From assembly GCA_019633425.1 (NCBI GenBank), contig WSUB01000112.1, positions 1 to 64,000 on the forward strand: 64,000 nucleotides of DNA. The letters are read 5' to 3'. The stretch is from Tulasnella sp. 424 (taxonomy: Eukaryota; Basidiomycota; Agaricomycetes; Cantharellales; Tulasnellaceae). Below are positions 9,591-20,609 of this stretch, piece after piece. Every line of letters begins with the position of its first letter. Position 1 is the first letter of the stretch. The position numbers and the translations under genes were made by a program. The notes beneath the pieces were generated by a model. The model was given only the letters and a program-made list of their open reading frames with translations, made no database searches and was not told the DNA's origin.

Positions 9591-12073
9591 TCACGCTTCG
9601 GATGAAGGTATGACTTGCGTTTGGCACGCTGTATGCAAGGACGTAGTCGAAGCGCTCTCCGTCCCGCTGTCCTGCCTAACCAGGGACGCATCATTGGATA
9701 GCCAGTCGTGATCGCTGACGACACGATGGGCTCGATTTGCTCGGTCGACCAGGACAAACGGTTTTGGCGCTCGCATATAATGTTTGGCCTAATGAGACAG
9801 GAATCGCATGTAAGTTGGGGTCTTTGTATCGGACAGACCAAATCAATCAGGGCTTACGATTTGAGCAAAAGACGAATATGTTCCAACAGTCGGATCGCAT
9901 CGCGTGCAGATCAAATTTTTCAGATCCTTTACATCCGCCGCCGTGGCGTTTTCCCCATCCAGGCCCAGGTCGAGTAGCAACCGCTTTACCAGTCGCCTTC
10001 GCTCTGCATCCAGAGAATCGCAGTACCGAAGAAGATTGCTGAGGTCGGCTGCTGGGTTCATGCAGAATCCATGGATGAAAACGTCAGGAAACCAGTGGAG
10101 TTCGTGGCAGGTATCGGACTTGCAGACAAACGATGCGGTGACGCGTGATAGCTTGCCCATCATGTCCTCAATCTCTCCCAGAAGTTGCTCCTCATTTTTG
10201 TCCTCGTGAGGTTTGATGTTGTCCTCTGCTATTGGCAAGGCTGCACCTGTCTCAACGACGGTAAGCACCCTCCGCAAAATAGTTCTCCAATGCTGCCGAA
10301 CGCTGGTACGGACTTCATCCTCCACTTCAGACCATTGGTCTCCGGATATTCCATCCGTGTCCGCTTCAACCATATCTCGAACTCGGGGCAATGCGAGAAT
10401 CGATTTTTCGTCTGGAGCGAAGGAGCATAGGCGCCAACAGGTGTACCACACCCGAAGAGTACCGTAGGCCGTTTGACTGTATAGTTGCGAGAAATCCCGT
10501 TCACGCCTCCATTTCCGATGCTGTCGTTCTTGCTCAAGACGTTTGTCCCGCTTCCCCTGAATTAGCGGCACTAGCTCGGGCTCCATGTTCTGCCAGACTA
10601 CCGAAAAGGTCAAAGGTCAGGAGATAGGCGTAAAATGTGGCGGAAGCATGGAGCAACTGACTTGTTGGAGTAATCTGCTGATCCCCAAATACGAAGTCTA
10701 GGAATTCTTGACATTCGAAGGGGAAATCGATTTGCTTCCATCCAGCATCCTCAAGTTTGGCCTTCACACTATGATCCCAAGTCTGAGGAGTCAGGGTACT
10801 AGAAAAGTAAAGGGAAACAAATAGCTCCACCTTTCAAAGCGAGCCTGTCTACGCGCTCCATACCATTTGAGCAGCGCAGCCCCAGTCTAGGTAGGCACTC
10901 TTTGTTAACCATTTCACGAAGTTAATAAGTGTGGAAAACAAGCATTCAATACATACCAAGGCACGATATCCACTCTGGTTCTTAAGCTGTTCATCGTACT
11001 CAGCAACACGTTCCTCAGCGTTCGACCCTCGCAGTAGAGCCTTGTACTTCTCAGCCACGTCTTTTACTTCATCGACATAGAAGCGTTTCTCACTATCGCT
11101 AAACGAAAATAATCCTAGGCTATTAGCCTCAGGAAAACTCCAGACTACGCAGTTCATTTCAGCCGTGGCCAAATTAAGCGAGCATGTTGCGTTACCTCGC
11201 CAAGAATCAAGATACTCCGTAAGACTGTGGAACCACCGGTGATAACCAAAGGTCTGATCGACTTTGTAGAGACCTGCCACATTGGTCATCCTGAACCAGG
11301 CGAAAGATTGCGATGTCATTGGTAGGTAGAACACGGCAACCACGAATACAGAAGAATACGCACTTAGCGTCAAAACATCCCGCGCAGAGACGGATACGAT
11401 AGAAGCAATCAACCCGAATTCCCTGGGAGACGCAGCCCTGCAATTGTCGGTGATCAGTTCTCAGTTTCGTACCCAATGGCCAACACATCGCACCGAGGTA
11501 AAGCACTCCGAAGAGTACATCAAACGGACAAATTGGGGTTCATTTAGGTCGGTTGGACAATTGGGAAGGTCCACATCTGAGGCGAGAGCCTTCTTCCAGA
11601 TATGCTTCGCTTCCTTGTTCATAAGAGCATCCCTGAACATCTTGTTCGTAAGAGCCAAGTAGCGGAGATCGAGTGGGTCTAGATAAGAACAGATCTGACG
11701 TAGATTGAGACTGAAGTGTGACAGGTCACCTCACTGTGATGAACTCACTTCGGCAAAGATCTCGATGGGCATGTTCATTATGCCTCCGGAACTTGCGCTG
11801 GTGCCACTAATGTGACCCGTTAATTGCCAGTTCGTGCGCCCGCTTTCGAAATTTACGTCTCCAGATGATGAAGTCGAAGTACTGCCCTCGTGTATTTTCG
11901 GTTGATTGGTTCTGCGTGCTTTCCCCTCTGCCGACCGCACAGTAAATAGGTCGTTCCGAAGAGGCTCATCCGGACTGGGACTCACTTTTCGGTACTTCCT
12001 TGACATTATTCTCTGGAGGTTCCTGAGTGGCGCTTGATTGGGCCGCAAGCACCCGCCCTCTAGTTGTGACCAT
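9591..12073 (-). CDS. F-box/zinc-binding protein F2 (group B, lacks C-terminal finger)
   Basis: This is a close paralog of F1, with ATG at 12073 (MVTTRGRVLAAQ). F-box: GGIMNMPIEIFAE, then ICSYLDPLDLRYLALTNK. Cysteine module: SECFTS, GCVSQG, LCAGCFDA. It then has the FYVDEVKDVAEKYKALLRG exon, the RRQARFE exon, and the large exon WQNMEPELVPL...SFAQI (about 10590-9860) with VCKSDTC and CTRC. The last exon ends IPSSEA and a stop at 9591. All expected junctions (GTGAGT, GTGCGT, GTAACG, GTATGT and similar) are present and in phase. As in F1, the finger-bearing C-terminus is missing. F1 and F2 are head-to-tail on the minus strand, opposite to the nine other copies. Confidence 0.78.
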
Positions 12074-12784
12074 GTCCGCCGTTGGTGGTTTTCGTTTGCA
12101 CAATTGGATCACTGCGCCGCCCTCGTCACGTGGGACGCGTGACTACATAGAGGTTGGCCCATCTTACACAACCAGAAAGGCCCATATGTATGATGACCTT
12201 CGAATCTCACAAATACTGTTCTACAACAGAATACCGACATTGCGTTGGACGACAGGGCGTCCATGAAGCCCAAGATCGTTCCCTCCGTTTTTACCTCCGA
12301 GCTCACGGCTCCTTCGCGCCATCTGTCGGTCCCATTATTATAACGACGTCCATGCTCGGTGGAGAACTGTGTTTACTAGTGGAGGACCACTGAGTGGGCG
12401 ACAGAGCCGTTAGGGGCTTGCTTTGTCAGCGGACTGGTTTAAAATCCGCCAGAGCGTGTCGTTCTTTCTTCCACCACCAACCGACTGCTCAACCACCTTC
12501 AAGTCCAGTTAGAAATCCCTCCTTTCTACTCAACCAAGGTCCTCACATCTTCTCTCCTCGGTGGCGACTATATCACTGTTCAACAGCGACGCCGACCTCC
12601 ACGTCCAACAGTCGCTGCGGCCATCGCTGGGTTGCTTGGTGAGCTATGGATGGAAAATGGCGACCACCTCGTACGTGGCTTACTAACCTCTCTCCATTGC
12701 TCAGTCGTCCCCGGTCGTGGCTTTGGTAATAATTTTCGACACTCCCAAGGGTTTTATAGTTCCTAGGACCTTCAGTCCGCCGGA
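12074..12784. other. intergenic, 5' flank of F2
   Basis: No gene is seen. The first 350 bp resemble the F1 upstream flank (duplicated promoter region). The rest shows no structure beyond short CT-rich tracts. Confidence 0.35.
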
Positions 12785-13275
12785 CGAGCGCCTAGGCTGC
12801 TGACCGAGTAACGGTAGCAGCAAACTCCTGAGAACCAGTCGCGCAGCTGTTCTTCGTCAGATGCAGGCATGTTTCGCGGTAGGCATGGGTCTCGTAGCTG
12901 CCGATTTTAATCGGTCCAGCTCCCCTGCAAGCGCCTGCCCGCACCGCTCTTCCGCTGATGGCTTTTCCGGCCTGACGCGGAGGGCGGCTGCGATTTTCAA
13001 GTCTATAGCAGCTGAATAAGCTGAACTTGTCTTTTCTTTTCCCTCTCTGCCCCTCGGGATCCCGCATCGCGGTGGATGTCCGTGGTGGCATGATGGTGGA
13101 ACGCCTTTGAGCTCCGCTAGCGGGGCTTGGGCGCGCCGAGTGTTTTCGGGACTCGAAGTCGGAACGCGGGCCTCCTCGTGGTGGGTCCTGGACACGCTTT
13201 TCGACCATTTGTCGAAAAGTGGCTAGACCGCGTACGCGTAGTGTATCGTTTGTGTAGTAGCTGCGAGATAATATA
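12785..13275 (+). repeat. dispersed repeat family A, copy A4 (longest)
   Basis: This is the best-preserved copy of family A. A minus-strand frame of about 138 codons exists here (12792-13208) but is broken in the other copies, so it is not treated as a gene. It abuts the 3' side of the D-amino-acid oxidase gene. Confidence 0.7.
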
Positions 13276-13425
13276 CTTCATGTGATGTTCATGCACTCGC
13301 TGACGGACCTCGCTATATTCGAACGACTTCAAAAAAGAGGGGGGTGTAGATTGTATTCTTCTAACAAGTTCAATGGTCTATTCTGTGCACAGGTTCGCCT
13401 TCCTATATACTTATTCCGTATCCTC

Positions 13426-15301
13426 TCACCCCGATAAGAACTCCCCCACATACCCGCACACATCCTCCGCGACACCCCAACTTTCCTGATACCCCGCTGG
13501 TCCCACCCCATACGCATGAACTACCCTAAACGTTTTCCCCTCCCGAGCATCTCGATTCTCTACGTCTGGTGTCGACTGAGCGGCTTTCAGCGCGCTGGGA
13601 ACTGTGGCTAATTCCGGGGACGACCAGGTTTTCGAGGACGAGCTTGTGGAAGGGAGAGTGATTATCTCCTTTTCGACTCGAGCTCCCCCGGTACGAGCGG
13701 GACGCAAGCCGACGTTGTGGCGTAGGACTTTAATCGTTGATATGTCTGGGGTCGTAGTCGCGTTAGGCGTCGCTGGTGGCTGAGTAGCGAGTTCAGGGCA
13801 GTACGTCAAGCAACGTTCCAAAATTCCTCTTGCGATCGCTGGGTCTGGACTACGAAATGAAATAGAAAATCACACCACAGTGTCAAAAAATGATTTCCGG
13901 GTGTTCTTGTGATCCCTAGGTACATTACCTTACGTCCCAGTTTCCAACTTGGAAAGTACCTCCTAGAACGACGTCTCCATTCGGACGCGGAATAAGGTAA
14001 GTGGATTCGCTTGTTTCGGGGTTTACGTCTAAATGAGAGATGATAGGAGAGTCGTATGTCGGTCGTTTCGTAGTTGAAGGGCGACTTGCGGTTACGCACA
14101 GAACGATAGTCCCATAAGACACCAATTAACTTTCGGTGCTCTAACTAGAACCGTTTGACCGCGGATTGGGTGGACGAGTGGATCTGCTATGCCGATGATG
14201 CTCTTTGCTCCTGAGATGCGCGGGTCGTCGTATCAGAATGAGAGGGAGGGCGTCGAATCTGAACGAGGCTCGAACGCACCAAGTCCCGAGGCGTTGACGA
14301 TCACGTCCGTCTTCACCTTGTTACCATCACTCCCTCCTCCTTCGGTCGGAACGTACTCCAAATCAGCGACGCTGCTAACCCATTCTTTCACGAACTTGAC
14401 TCCACGACCCTTGAGTTCGGCTGAAGTTTCATGGCAAATTCGAAAGGCATTCGCCGCGTCAGCCGAGTAGTTCGTGAGTTGAGAGGGAGGTCCGACTCCG
14501 GTTTTAACGAACCTTGAAGCCAGTGGAGGTACCTGGGTACGTTGATCGAAATGGTGACAAATTCGAAGGCGGATGCGGTCGGGGGTGTTGAGCCAATCGA
14601 AGGCGGGTACGGTTCGGCGATCGGTTTGAACTGCAAGGTGGGGAGTTATTGCTTGTAGCACGCACGGCAATAAGAACGTATGATACATACATTCCCAACA
14701 ACGTCCTGGAACCAGATGCTCTTCCCCCTCTCTGGGTCGGATGAGTACAGTTTGCTTGGTAGGTCCTAAAAAGAGTTCTCATCATCAGCGCATGCATAAA
14801 CACGAAGATGACCAAAGTCGAGAACTCTACCATGACGATATCACTCGGTACATCCTTCTTGAACCTCTCAAAGCTAACTCGTTCCCAACGATTTTCGGGG
14901 TCTCGGTTCAGGAACGGGTACCAATTTGCACCCTAGACCCAAGTTCAAAGAAGCCGAGCATGGTAGCAGGTTTGAAATTTCAGGTGAAGGTTGAGAAGGG
15001 TGAAGCACGAACGCTGAACGTACCGCCCAAGGAGATGCCCATCCCGTGGAGTCAAGCCCATCGTCCGGCATGTCCCGCGCGATAATCGTGATCTCGAGCT
15101 CGTTAGGAGGGTACTTCGAAGACAGCTCGTACGCGCATGTTAGTCCTATGACTGCAAAGAGAGGAGGAAACGGATCAAGGAGCGTTCTTAAAGTGATAAG
15201 GGCGATAATGAAAAAAGGTAAAGGAGACGTCGAAGAGCCGTCGAAGCCATACCTCCGGATCCAATAATGACCACTTGCTTGGGAACCTTGGGTGACACCA
15301 T
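13426..15301 (-). CDS. D-amino-acid oxidase, 401 aa, nine exons
   Basis: This is an FAD-dependent oxidase of D-amino acids, giving the keto acid, ammonia and hydrogen peroxide. Exons (minus): 15301-15253, 15151-15024, 14932-14852, 14765-14691, 14630-14513, 14420-14280, 14210-14121, 14028-13929 and 13849-13426; phases agree. The N-terminal FAD fold shows VVIIGSGVIGLTCAYEL across the first junction. Other family landmarks are GWASPWAGANW, FEFVTISINVPRYLHW, VIVNASGLGA, HPIRGQTVLVRAP and STYLIPRPNGDVVLGG, which holds the substrate-binding Tyr and Arg. The family signature HAYGVGPAGYQESWG is near the C-terminus. A Ser-rich insert lies in the last exon. The protein ends FLSG, so the usual peroxisomal SKL-type signal is absent. 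The donor after exon 7 (GTCTTA) is the weakest junction. It is divergent to the carboxylate transporter. Confidence 0.92.
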
Positions 15302-16570
15302 TTTTGATCGCCTCAAGAAAGAAAGTGCCAGGTCCATGGAGTTGAAGGAAATGAAGTACTTTTAGGCGGTAATGAGGGTAGGTGAATAGAAGGACTTCGA
15401 AAGGTATGACGCAAAATGTTAGGCGGCGCCTAGGTTAAGCGGCTGCGGGATTCACCATACGGTCACGACCCACCCCTTTTCGGCTCTGGACTCGCTGACT
15501 CGGCGTCTATCAGTCCGGCATAGTCCGAACTGACATCATAACGGTGTAGAAATTACCGAGTGCCGCGGACGTAGAGGTGCAGTCGTCCCAACGATAGGCA
15601 TAGATCAGGGCTCAGCAGCGTTCGGGCTAGTTCGAGTGTACGTTAGTGGTTTCGGGTCCGGGACGATGACGATTTCGGAGAGCAACATTCCCGCTCGGAC
15701 ATTGAGCTGAGAATGATCGGCTTGCCTAAAGCCCTCGAATGAAGCCATGTGGCTGGTGTGGGAACTTGGACGTAATGGGTTGCTGCCGGACCGCGGTCGG
15801 AGCGTACCGGGAAGGATGGTCGTACGCTCCCATTTTGCCAGAACAGAATACCCAACCTTCGTCCCACCAATGAGTAACGCGTGCAGTGATAGCAAGGTTT
15901 TCCGAGGGAGAGGTAAATGAGATCATTGGGCGGCCCGGGTACGGGATTTCGTGTTGGACCGGCGATCGGTGTTTTTTTTCCCATGGTTCTCCTAGACATA
16001 GGTGCGGGTTCATCGATGCTTCCCTCTCAATTGCACTTCTCTGCCACAATGGACACCTCATGTGCATCATTCGGGCTGGGTAATTGTACCCGTTGAGGGA
16101 ATTTTATCCGTCCAATCAACACTTTGTTTGTTCACTGCCCAAACGATGTTGAACAAGGCTGAGGGGGCTGGGCGCGCTTGGCGCTATTTTTAGCCCACTG
16201 CCGGGCACCCAAGACTATTTTGCCGTTTTCCAAATCGAGGCAAGGTACACTTCCGTGATCAGCTGAGTGTGATAACAAGCTCTATGTTTATTTTGAATCT
16301 AGTAACTGGCGGAAGAAGAGTTTTGGGTAATAGATTCTTGCTCCGTATCAGTCCGGAATCTAAAGGATGTTTGCCGTGGGCACGCGGTTGGGCGAAGCAG
16401 AAGCCCATTGCACCCCTTGTCAGAACTCACAGATCGTGGCGTTCTCTTCCTTTCTCGCAGTTGGCCACAAAGAGTAGCACATGCCATTCCAATGTCATGG
16501 GTTCACGAGTCCCCACTAGCCCAAGAATTAGGGCGCTCAGTCTCGACTCCACTTTCCTCTCTAGTCTGGC
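15302..16570. other. divergent intergenic region, oxidase and transporter promoters
   Basis: About 1.3 kb separates the two start codons. Overlapping minus-strand open frames of roughly 96-118 codons (15605-16070) have no recognisable domain or splice partners, and I do not call them. The region must hold the promoters of both neighbours. Confidence 0.4.
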
Positions 16571-16577
16571 TATAAAG
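16571..16577 (+). promoter_or_regulatory. TATA box of the JEN-type transporter gene
   Basis: TATAAAG lies 95 bp upstream of the ATG at 16666, a typical place for a fungal TATA element. A CT-rich stretch just before the ATG fits a transcription start region. Confidence 0.55.
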
Positions 16578-16665
16578 TAACCCGATCCACGCCCAACGGT
16601 CTCATCTCTCATCCCCACCAAGCTTCTTATCGTCGTCCTCCTCTCCATCCTCCCCGCATCTCCCC

Positions 16666-18561
16666 ATGGCTCTCCCAAATTTCATCACATCTCTCGACCC
16701 CCGACGGCGCTCCGACGATGAGAGGGGAACGGGCGTGCTCAACGTCGGTCATGCCCTGGCCCAGCTCGAGCTTATGCAATGGCTTCTCTTCCTCTCCGGA
16801 TTCCTCGCCTGGTCCATGGACGCTTACGACTTCTTCTCGGTCTCGCTCACCGTACCATACCTCTCCGAGAAATTTGGCAAAGACACGCACGACATTACGA
16901 CCGCCATCACCCTCACGTTGCTCTTCCGAAGCTTGGGAGCAGTCCTCTTCGGTGTTCTTAGTGATCGGTTTGGACGAAAGTGGCCGTTGGTTTTCAACTT
17001 GATTATCGTGGCTATACTTGAGCTTGGTAGTGGTGAGTGCCCGCGCCATGGGGGCGAAATGCGTGACGTCATTTCCAGTCACCTGACCGCATTCGCTTTA
17101 CCCCAGGTTTCTGCAACACCTACCCCCAGTTCCTCGCAGTTCGTTCGCTGTTCGGTGTATGTATTCTCCTACTTGCTATGGCGAACATCCTTCTGATAAT
17201 CTCTTCGAATAGGTTGGCATGGGTGGTATCTGGGGTCAAGCAGCCGCAACCGGTCTTGAGAACCTTCCAGCCGAACTCCGCGGTCTCTTCTCAGGTATCC
17301 TTCAAGAAGGCTACGCATTCGGCTACCTCATCGCAGCCGTCGTCGACCTGTACCTCGTCCCCGGAGACCCTCATACCTGGCGCTCTTTGTTCTGGCTTGG
17401 CTCCGGTCTGAGCTTCGGCTGCGCGCTCTTCCGCGCTGTGTTACCCGAGAGCCAAGTCTTCCTTCGCGCGAGGGAAGAAGCTAAGGCTAAGGGAACACTC
17501 CTCAGCGAGACGCAGAAGACCAAGATCTTCTTACACGAAGTCAAGGTATGCTCGTTTGCCTTTACGAAGGGAGTTGGGGAAAAATATACTGATTAACAAC
17601 CATCAACTACCAGACGATGCTCAAGAAAGAATGGCTCCTCTGCATCTACGCCGTCCTCCTCATGACTGGATTCAACTTCCTCTCTCACGGCTCTCAAGAT
17701 CTCTACCCGACGTACCTCAAGACGACCAAGGGACTCAGCAACCACGCCGCAACGGTCGCCACCATCATCGGAAACTGCGGTGCGATTGCGGGCGGTGTCG
17801 CAGCCGGATGGATTTCGCAGAGGCTCGGTCGAAGGTTGACCATCATCTTGTTCACGTTGTCCATCGGAGCGTGGATCCCTCTTTGGATTTTGCCGAACAG
17901 CTTTGGTGCGCTGTCTGCGGGAGCGTTCTTCATTCAGTTTGGCGTGCAGGGTGCTTGGGGTATCATGTGAGTCCCTCTCCTCTCCCCTCTCTCGACTCTT
18001 TTTGCCCTTCCATTCGAAAACTAATGCGTTCCCCTCCAGTCCCGTCCACCTTAACGAACTCTCGCCACCTGGATTCCGTTCGACCTTCCCCGGTGTCGCG
18101 TACCAACTCGGTAACATGGTCTCCTCAGCCTCGGCTCAAATCGAAGCTACCGCCGGCGACCACCTCCGCACGACCATCCTCAACCGGTCCACGGGTCAAA
18201 TGGAGGAAGTCCCCGATTATGGCAAAGTGCAGGGTATCCTGATCGGTGTCGTCGCTGCGTTCGTGGTCTTCATGACGCTCATCGGAGACGTGAGTTGTCC
18301 TGTCTTTCTGTTGCCTTACAAAGGGGTGATCGAACCATATACTTGCCTTTCATATAGGAAAAACGCGGCCGACACTTCGAAAACGCCAAACTGGCCATCG
18401 AAGACGACAACGGCGGCGTCAAGGGCGAGAAAGAAATTGAAGGGTCGATCAGGAACTCGCAAGAACGCGATAGTGACAAGTCCGAGGATATTGAGAGGGG
18501 TTCGAGCAACGAGAAGGAAGGCAAGGCGAACAGGGAAGCTCAACACCTCGAGGACATCTAA
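16666..18561 (+). CDS. JEN-type monocarboxylate/proton symporter (major facilitator), 518 aa, six exons
   Basis: This is a plasma-membrane permease of the JEN family, which takes up lactate, pyruvate and related carboxylates with protons. Exons: 16666-17032, 17107-17156, 17213-17545, 17614-17966, 18040-18289 and 18358-18561; all phases fit. It has the 12-helix major facilitator pattern: WSMDAYDFF in helix 1, the loop motif SDRFGRKWPL, then helices such as GMGGIWGQAAATGLE. The sequence NFLSHGSQDLYPT fits the JEN signature N-x-x-S-H-x-S-Q-D-x-x-x-T exactly. The C-terminal tail is hydrophilic and charged. A TATA box lies at 16571. The gene is divergent from the D-amino-acid oxidase, whose product from D-alanine is pyruvate. 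A degenerate fragment of this gene lies at 51033-52206. Confidence 0.93.
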
Positions 18562-18719
18562 GTCTAGGGGTTTATTCTATCTTTTGGGTCTCCTTTTTTT
18601 TTAAGTTTTACGATCGTGTCATGCTCCCCTTGATGAATGTGTAGACATAGGATGTAAAAGTAATTAATTGACGTTCGTAGTGCTTGTTTTTCTTGGTATG
18701 AAGACGTCCCATTGCGGCG

Positions 18720-19490
18720 GCCGCTGGAGTTTATGCTTACTCCTATTCATCGAGAGTGCAGCGGGGGAACACTGCCGCAGGATTGGATGTGTAGAAAGAC
18801 AATTACGCCTCGGTCGGCTCACCTGCTCTATGTACTCGGGGAAATTATCGCTTGGAACACAGGCATGAAGAAGCCACCAGAATGAATGAACAAGGACTAG
18901 CCGTCGCTCGATCTACTAGGGATCAAATGTCAATAGCAGCTCTATCTCTCCAGCTAGCCGCGATTCACAGTATGCGGTTCAAGTTCGATGAAGCAGAGAA
19001 GTCTTACGCCCAAGCGATTGCCATCTACAGAAGCTTAGGGGGTGACCTGGGTCGGGCAAACGGATTGTGTGGGCTTGGAGACGTCTTACACCCAAGCAAT
19101 GGCCATCTATGCAAGCAACGGGGATGACCTGGGCAGAGCGGACTCATTGAATAAGCTTGGGAACCTCCAACGATTGCGCTCCAACTACGCCGATGCAGAG
19201 GCGTCTTACACCCGAGCAATGGCCATCTACGGGAACATTGGGGATGATCATGGTCATCCCTGGCGCTCAGTCGTATTCATTTAAGCCAAGCTCGCTATCC
19301 GGAAGCAAAGCTCCTAATCAATGATGCTGCAAGGATATCCGAACAAATTCATCATGACTGGGGCAAGAGAGTCTCGAGCGAGCTCCCAGAGGATCTACTA
19401 GAGGCCGAGAGAATTTCCACCAAGCCAAGGCTTCCACCTTATGCTTTGCCAAATACGATCCACCGAAGACACCGCTTGCGGCACCGCTTT
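18720..19490 (+). pseudogene. decayed TPR-repeat gene fragment
   Basis: Pieces of a tetratricopeptide protein are spread over different frames. EEATRMNEQGLAVARSTRDQ...FDEAEKSYAQAIAIYRSLGGDLGRAN lies in one frame up to about 19080, and SYTQAMAIYASNGDDLGRADSLNKLGNLQRLRSNYADAEASYTRAM in another to about 19240. Then comes LSQARYPEAKLLINDAARI and a tail to about 19490 in a third. Upstream, FMLTPIHRECSGGTLPQDW could be the end of a STAND-type NTPase, which in mushrooms often carries such TPRs; this is tentative. At least two frameshifts and no start codon argue for a dead gene. Confidence 0.6.
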
Positions 19491-19730
19491 CGCCTCTAGC
19501 AACCGACACGAATACGTCTGAACCGGCTAATCTATCGTAGCGCTCCTCCGCGCACTCTTTTCGCAGAACTTCCGTTTAAGGCCTCCACCCTATGCTTTAC
19601 CGGATACGATCCACGCCGAAGGCACCGCTGCAGCGCCGCTTTCGCCTTTAGCAACCGACCCGGATACATCTGAATCCCGGAATCCATCGTTGCAGCTCCT
19701 CCACACACTCTTCTTGTAGAACCTTCGTTT
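19424..19730. repeat. tandem duplication, period about 155 bp
   Basis: AGGCTTCCACCTTATGCTTT (19424) and AGGCCTCCACCCTATGCTTT (about 19579) start two copies that align for about 140 bp with scattered changes (TACGATCCAC, TTTCGCCT, TAGCAACCGAC and so on). A third partial copy, GATCCACGCCGAAGACACCG, occurs near 31759. The first copy overlaps the end of the decayed TPR gene. Confidence 0.65.
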
Positions 19731-20099
19731 GTCTCGTCCGTTATAATTTCTCAGCGTGTGCGGAAGCCGGGAGGGCCGTAGAAAACTTGGACTTCACGAC
19801 TCAGGTTTTCACCCCGCCAATGTTTCCCCCCTGTGTGATCCTAATAAAGCAAAAAGTGGCATAATATAAGCGTTTCCGTGGTATAGGGTAGTAATAGAGT
19901 TAGAGTCGAGTGCGTCGTGATCTTTAGCTTTCGGTAGGGATGATGAAGTATGTTCCTAACTTATTATGAGTCTAGTGCGTTCTGATGCGAGTGAAATCAA
20001 GCAGAAGCGAGCCTCGGGCAGTCGATTGCTTATGCGTCATGTTCGCATTAGCTCTGGAGTCGGGGTGTGATGCTCGAGGCCGGTTGCTTCGGTGGTTTG
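19731..20099. other. gene-free stretch
   Basis: No supported gene, repeat or structural signal is seen here. Confidence 0.3.
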
Positions 20100-20590
20100 T
20101 TCGAAACACCGCGGGTCTCACCGTAGACATCTAGACGTTCTCCCCCGCGGCAAGTGAAAAGAAAGCTATCCGAGATGCCATACTAATGACAGCATCTGGA
20201 GTGATCTCGGTACCTCGGAGCAATATTTCTAACACGGATGGCTTTCGGAAACGATGCCGCGGTACTAGGAAGCGTTTGGGCGGACTCGGTTGACCTTATT
20301 GGCTGATCTCGAGCAGTAGGTCGCACGGCCAGCGTCGCAGTTCTTCCAAGCTTTACTAAGCAGGGTGCAGTTCTACCATGGTTCCTCGAGTTATTTTCTT
20401 AAGACTCGCCGTCACAGTGGTCAGTCCGCTCGAGTCGGGGTCCATCGACGCAGGGAGGACCGGAAGCGACCTGGGTGCCACCCACCCAAAATTCTCATTC
20501 CGCCAGCTCACATGGATGGAACGACATCGATGGCGATACCGTGTAAAGCGAAGTATATAAATGAAATGCTTGCGGAAGGGCTATGATATG
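20100..20590 (+). repeat. direct repeat C, copy 1
   Basis: This matches 21769-22255 with scattered changes over about 490 bp. Shared blocks include GACATCTAGA, GATGCCGCGG, GCAGTTCTT and GATGGAACGACATCGATGG. The homology runs on into the last codons of the minus-strand CBM1-like gene. It looks like a duplicated 3' flank of that gene. Confidence 0.65.
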
Positions 20591-20609
20591 TTGAGACATC
20601 AGCATGTTC

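Noticed and set aside
12792..13208. 138-codon minus-strand frame in repeat A4
   Set aside because: The frame is broken in copies A2 and A3, so it is not a conserved coding region of the element.
15605..16070. Overlapping minus-strand frames between the oxidase and the transporter
   Set aside because: Two frames overlap in the same stretch. Neither shows a domain, a paralog or plausible introns; chance frames in a promoter region are more likely.
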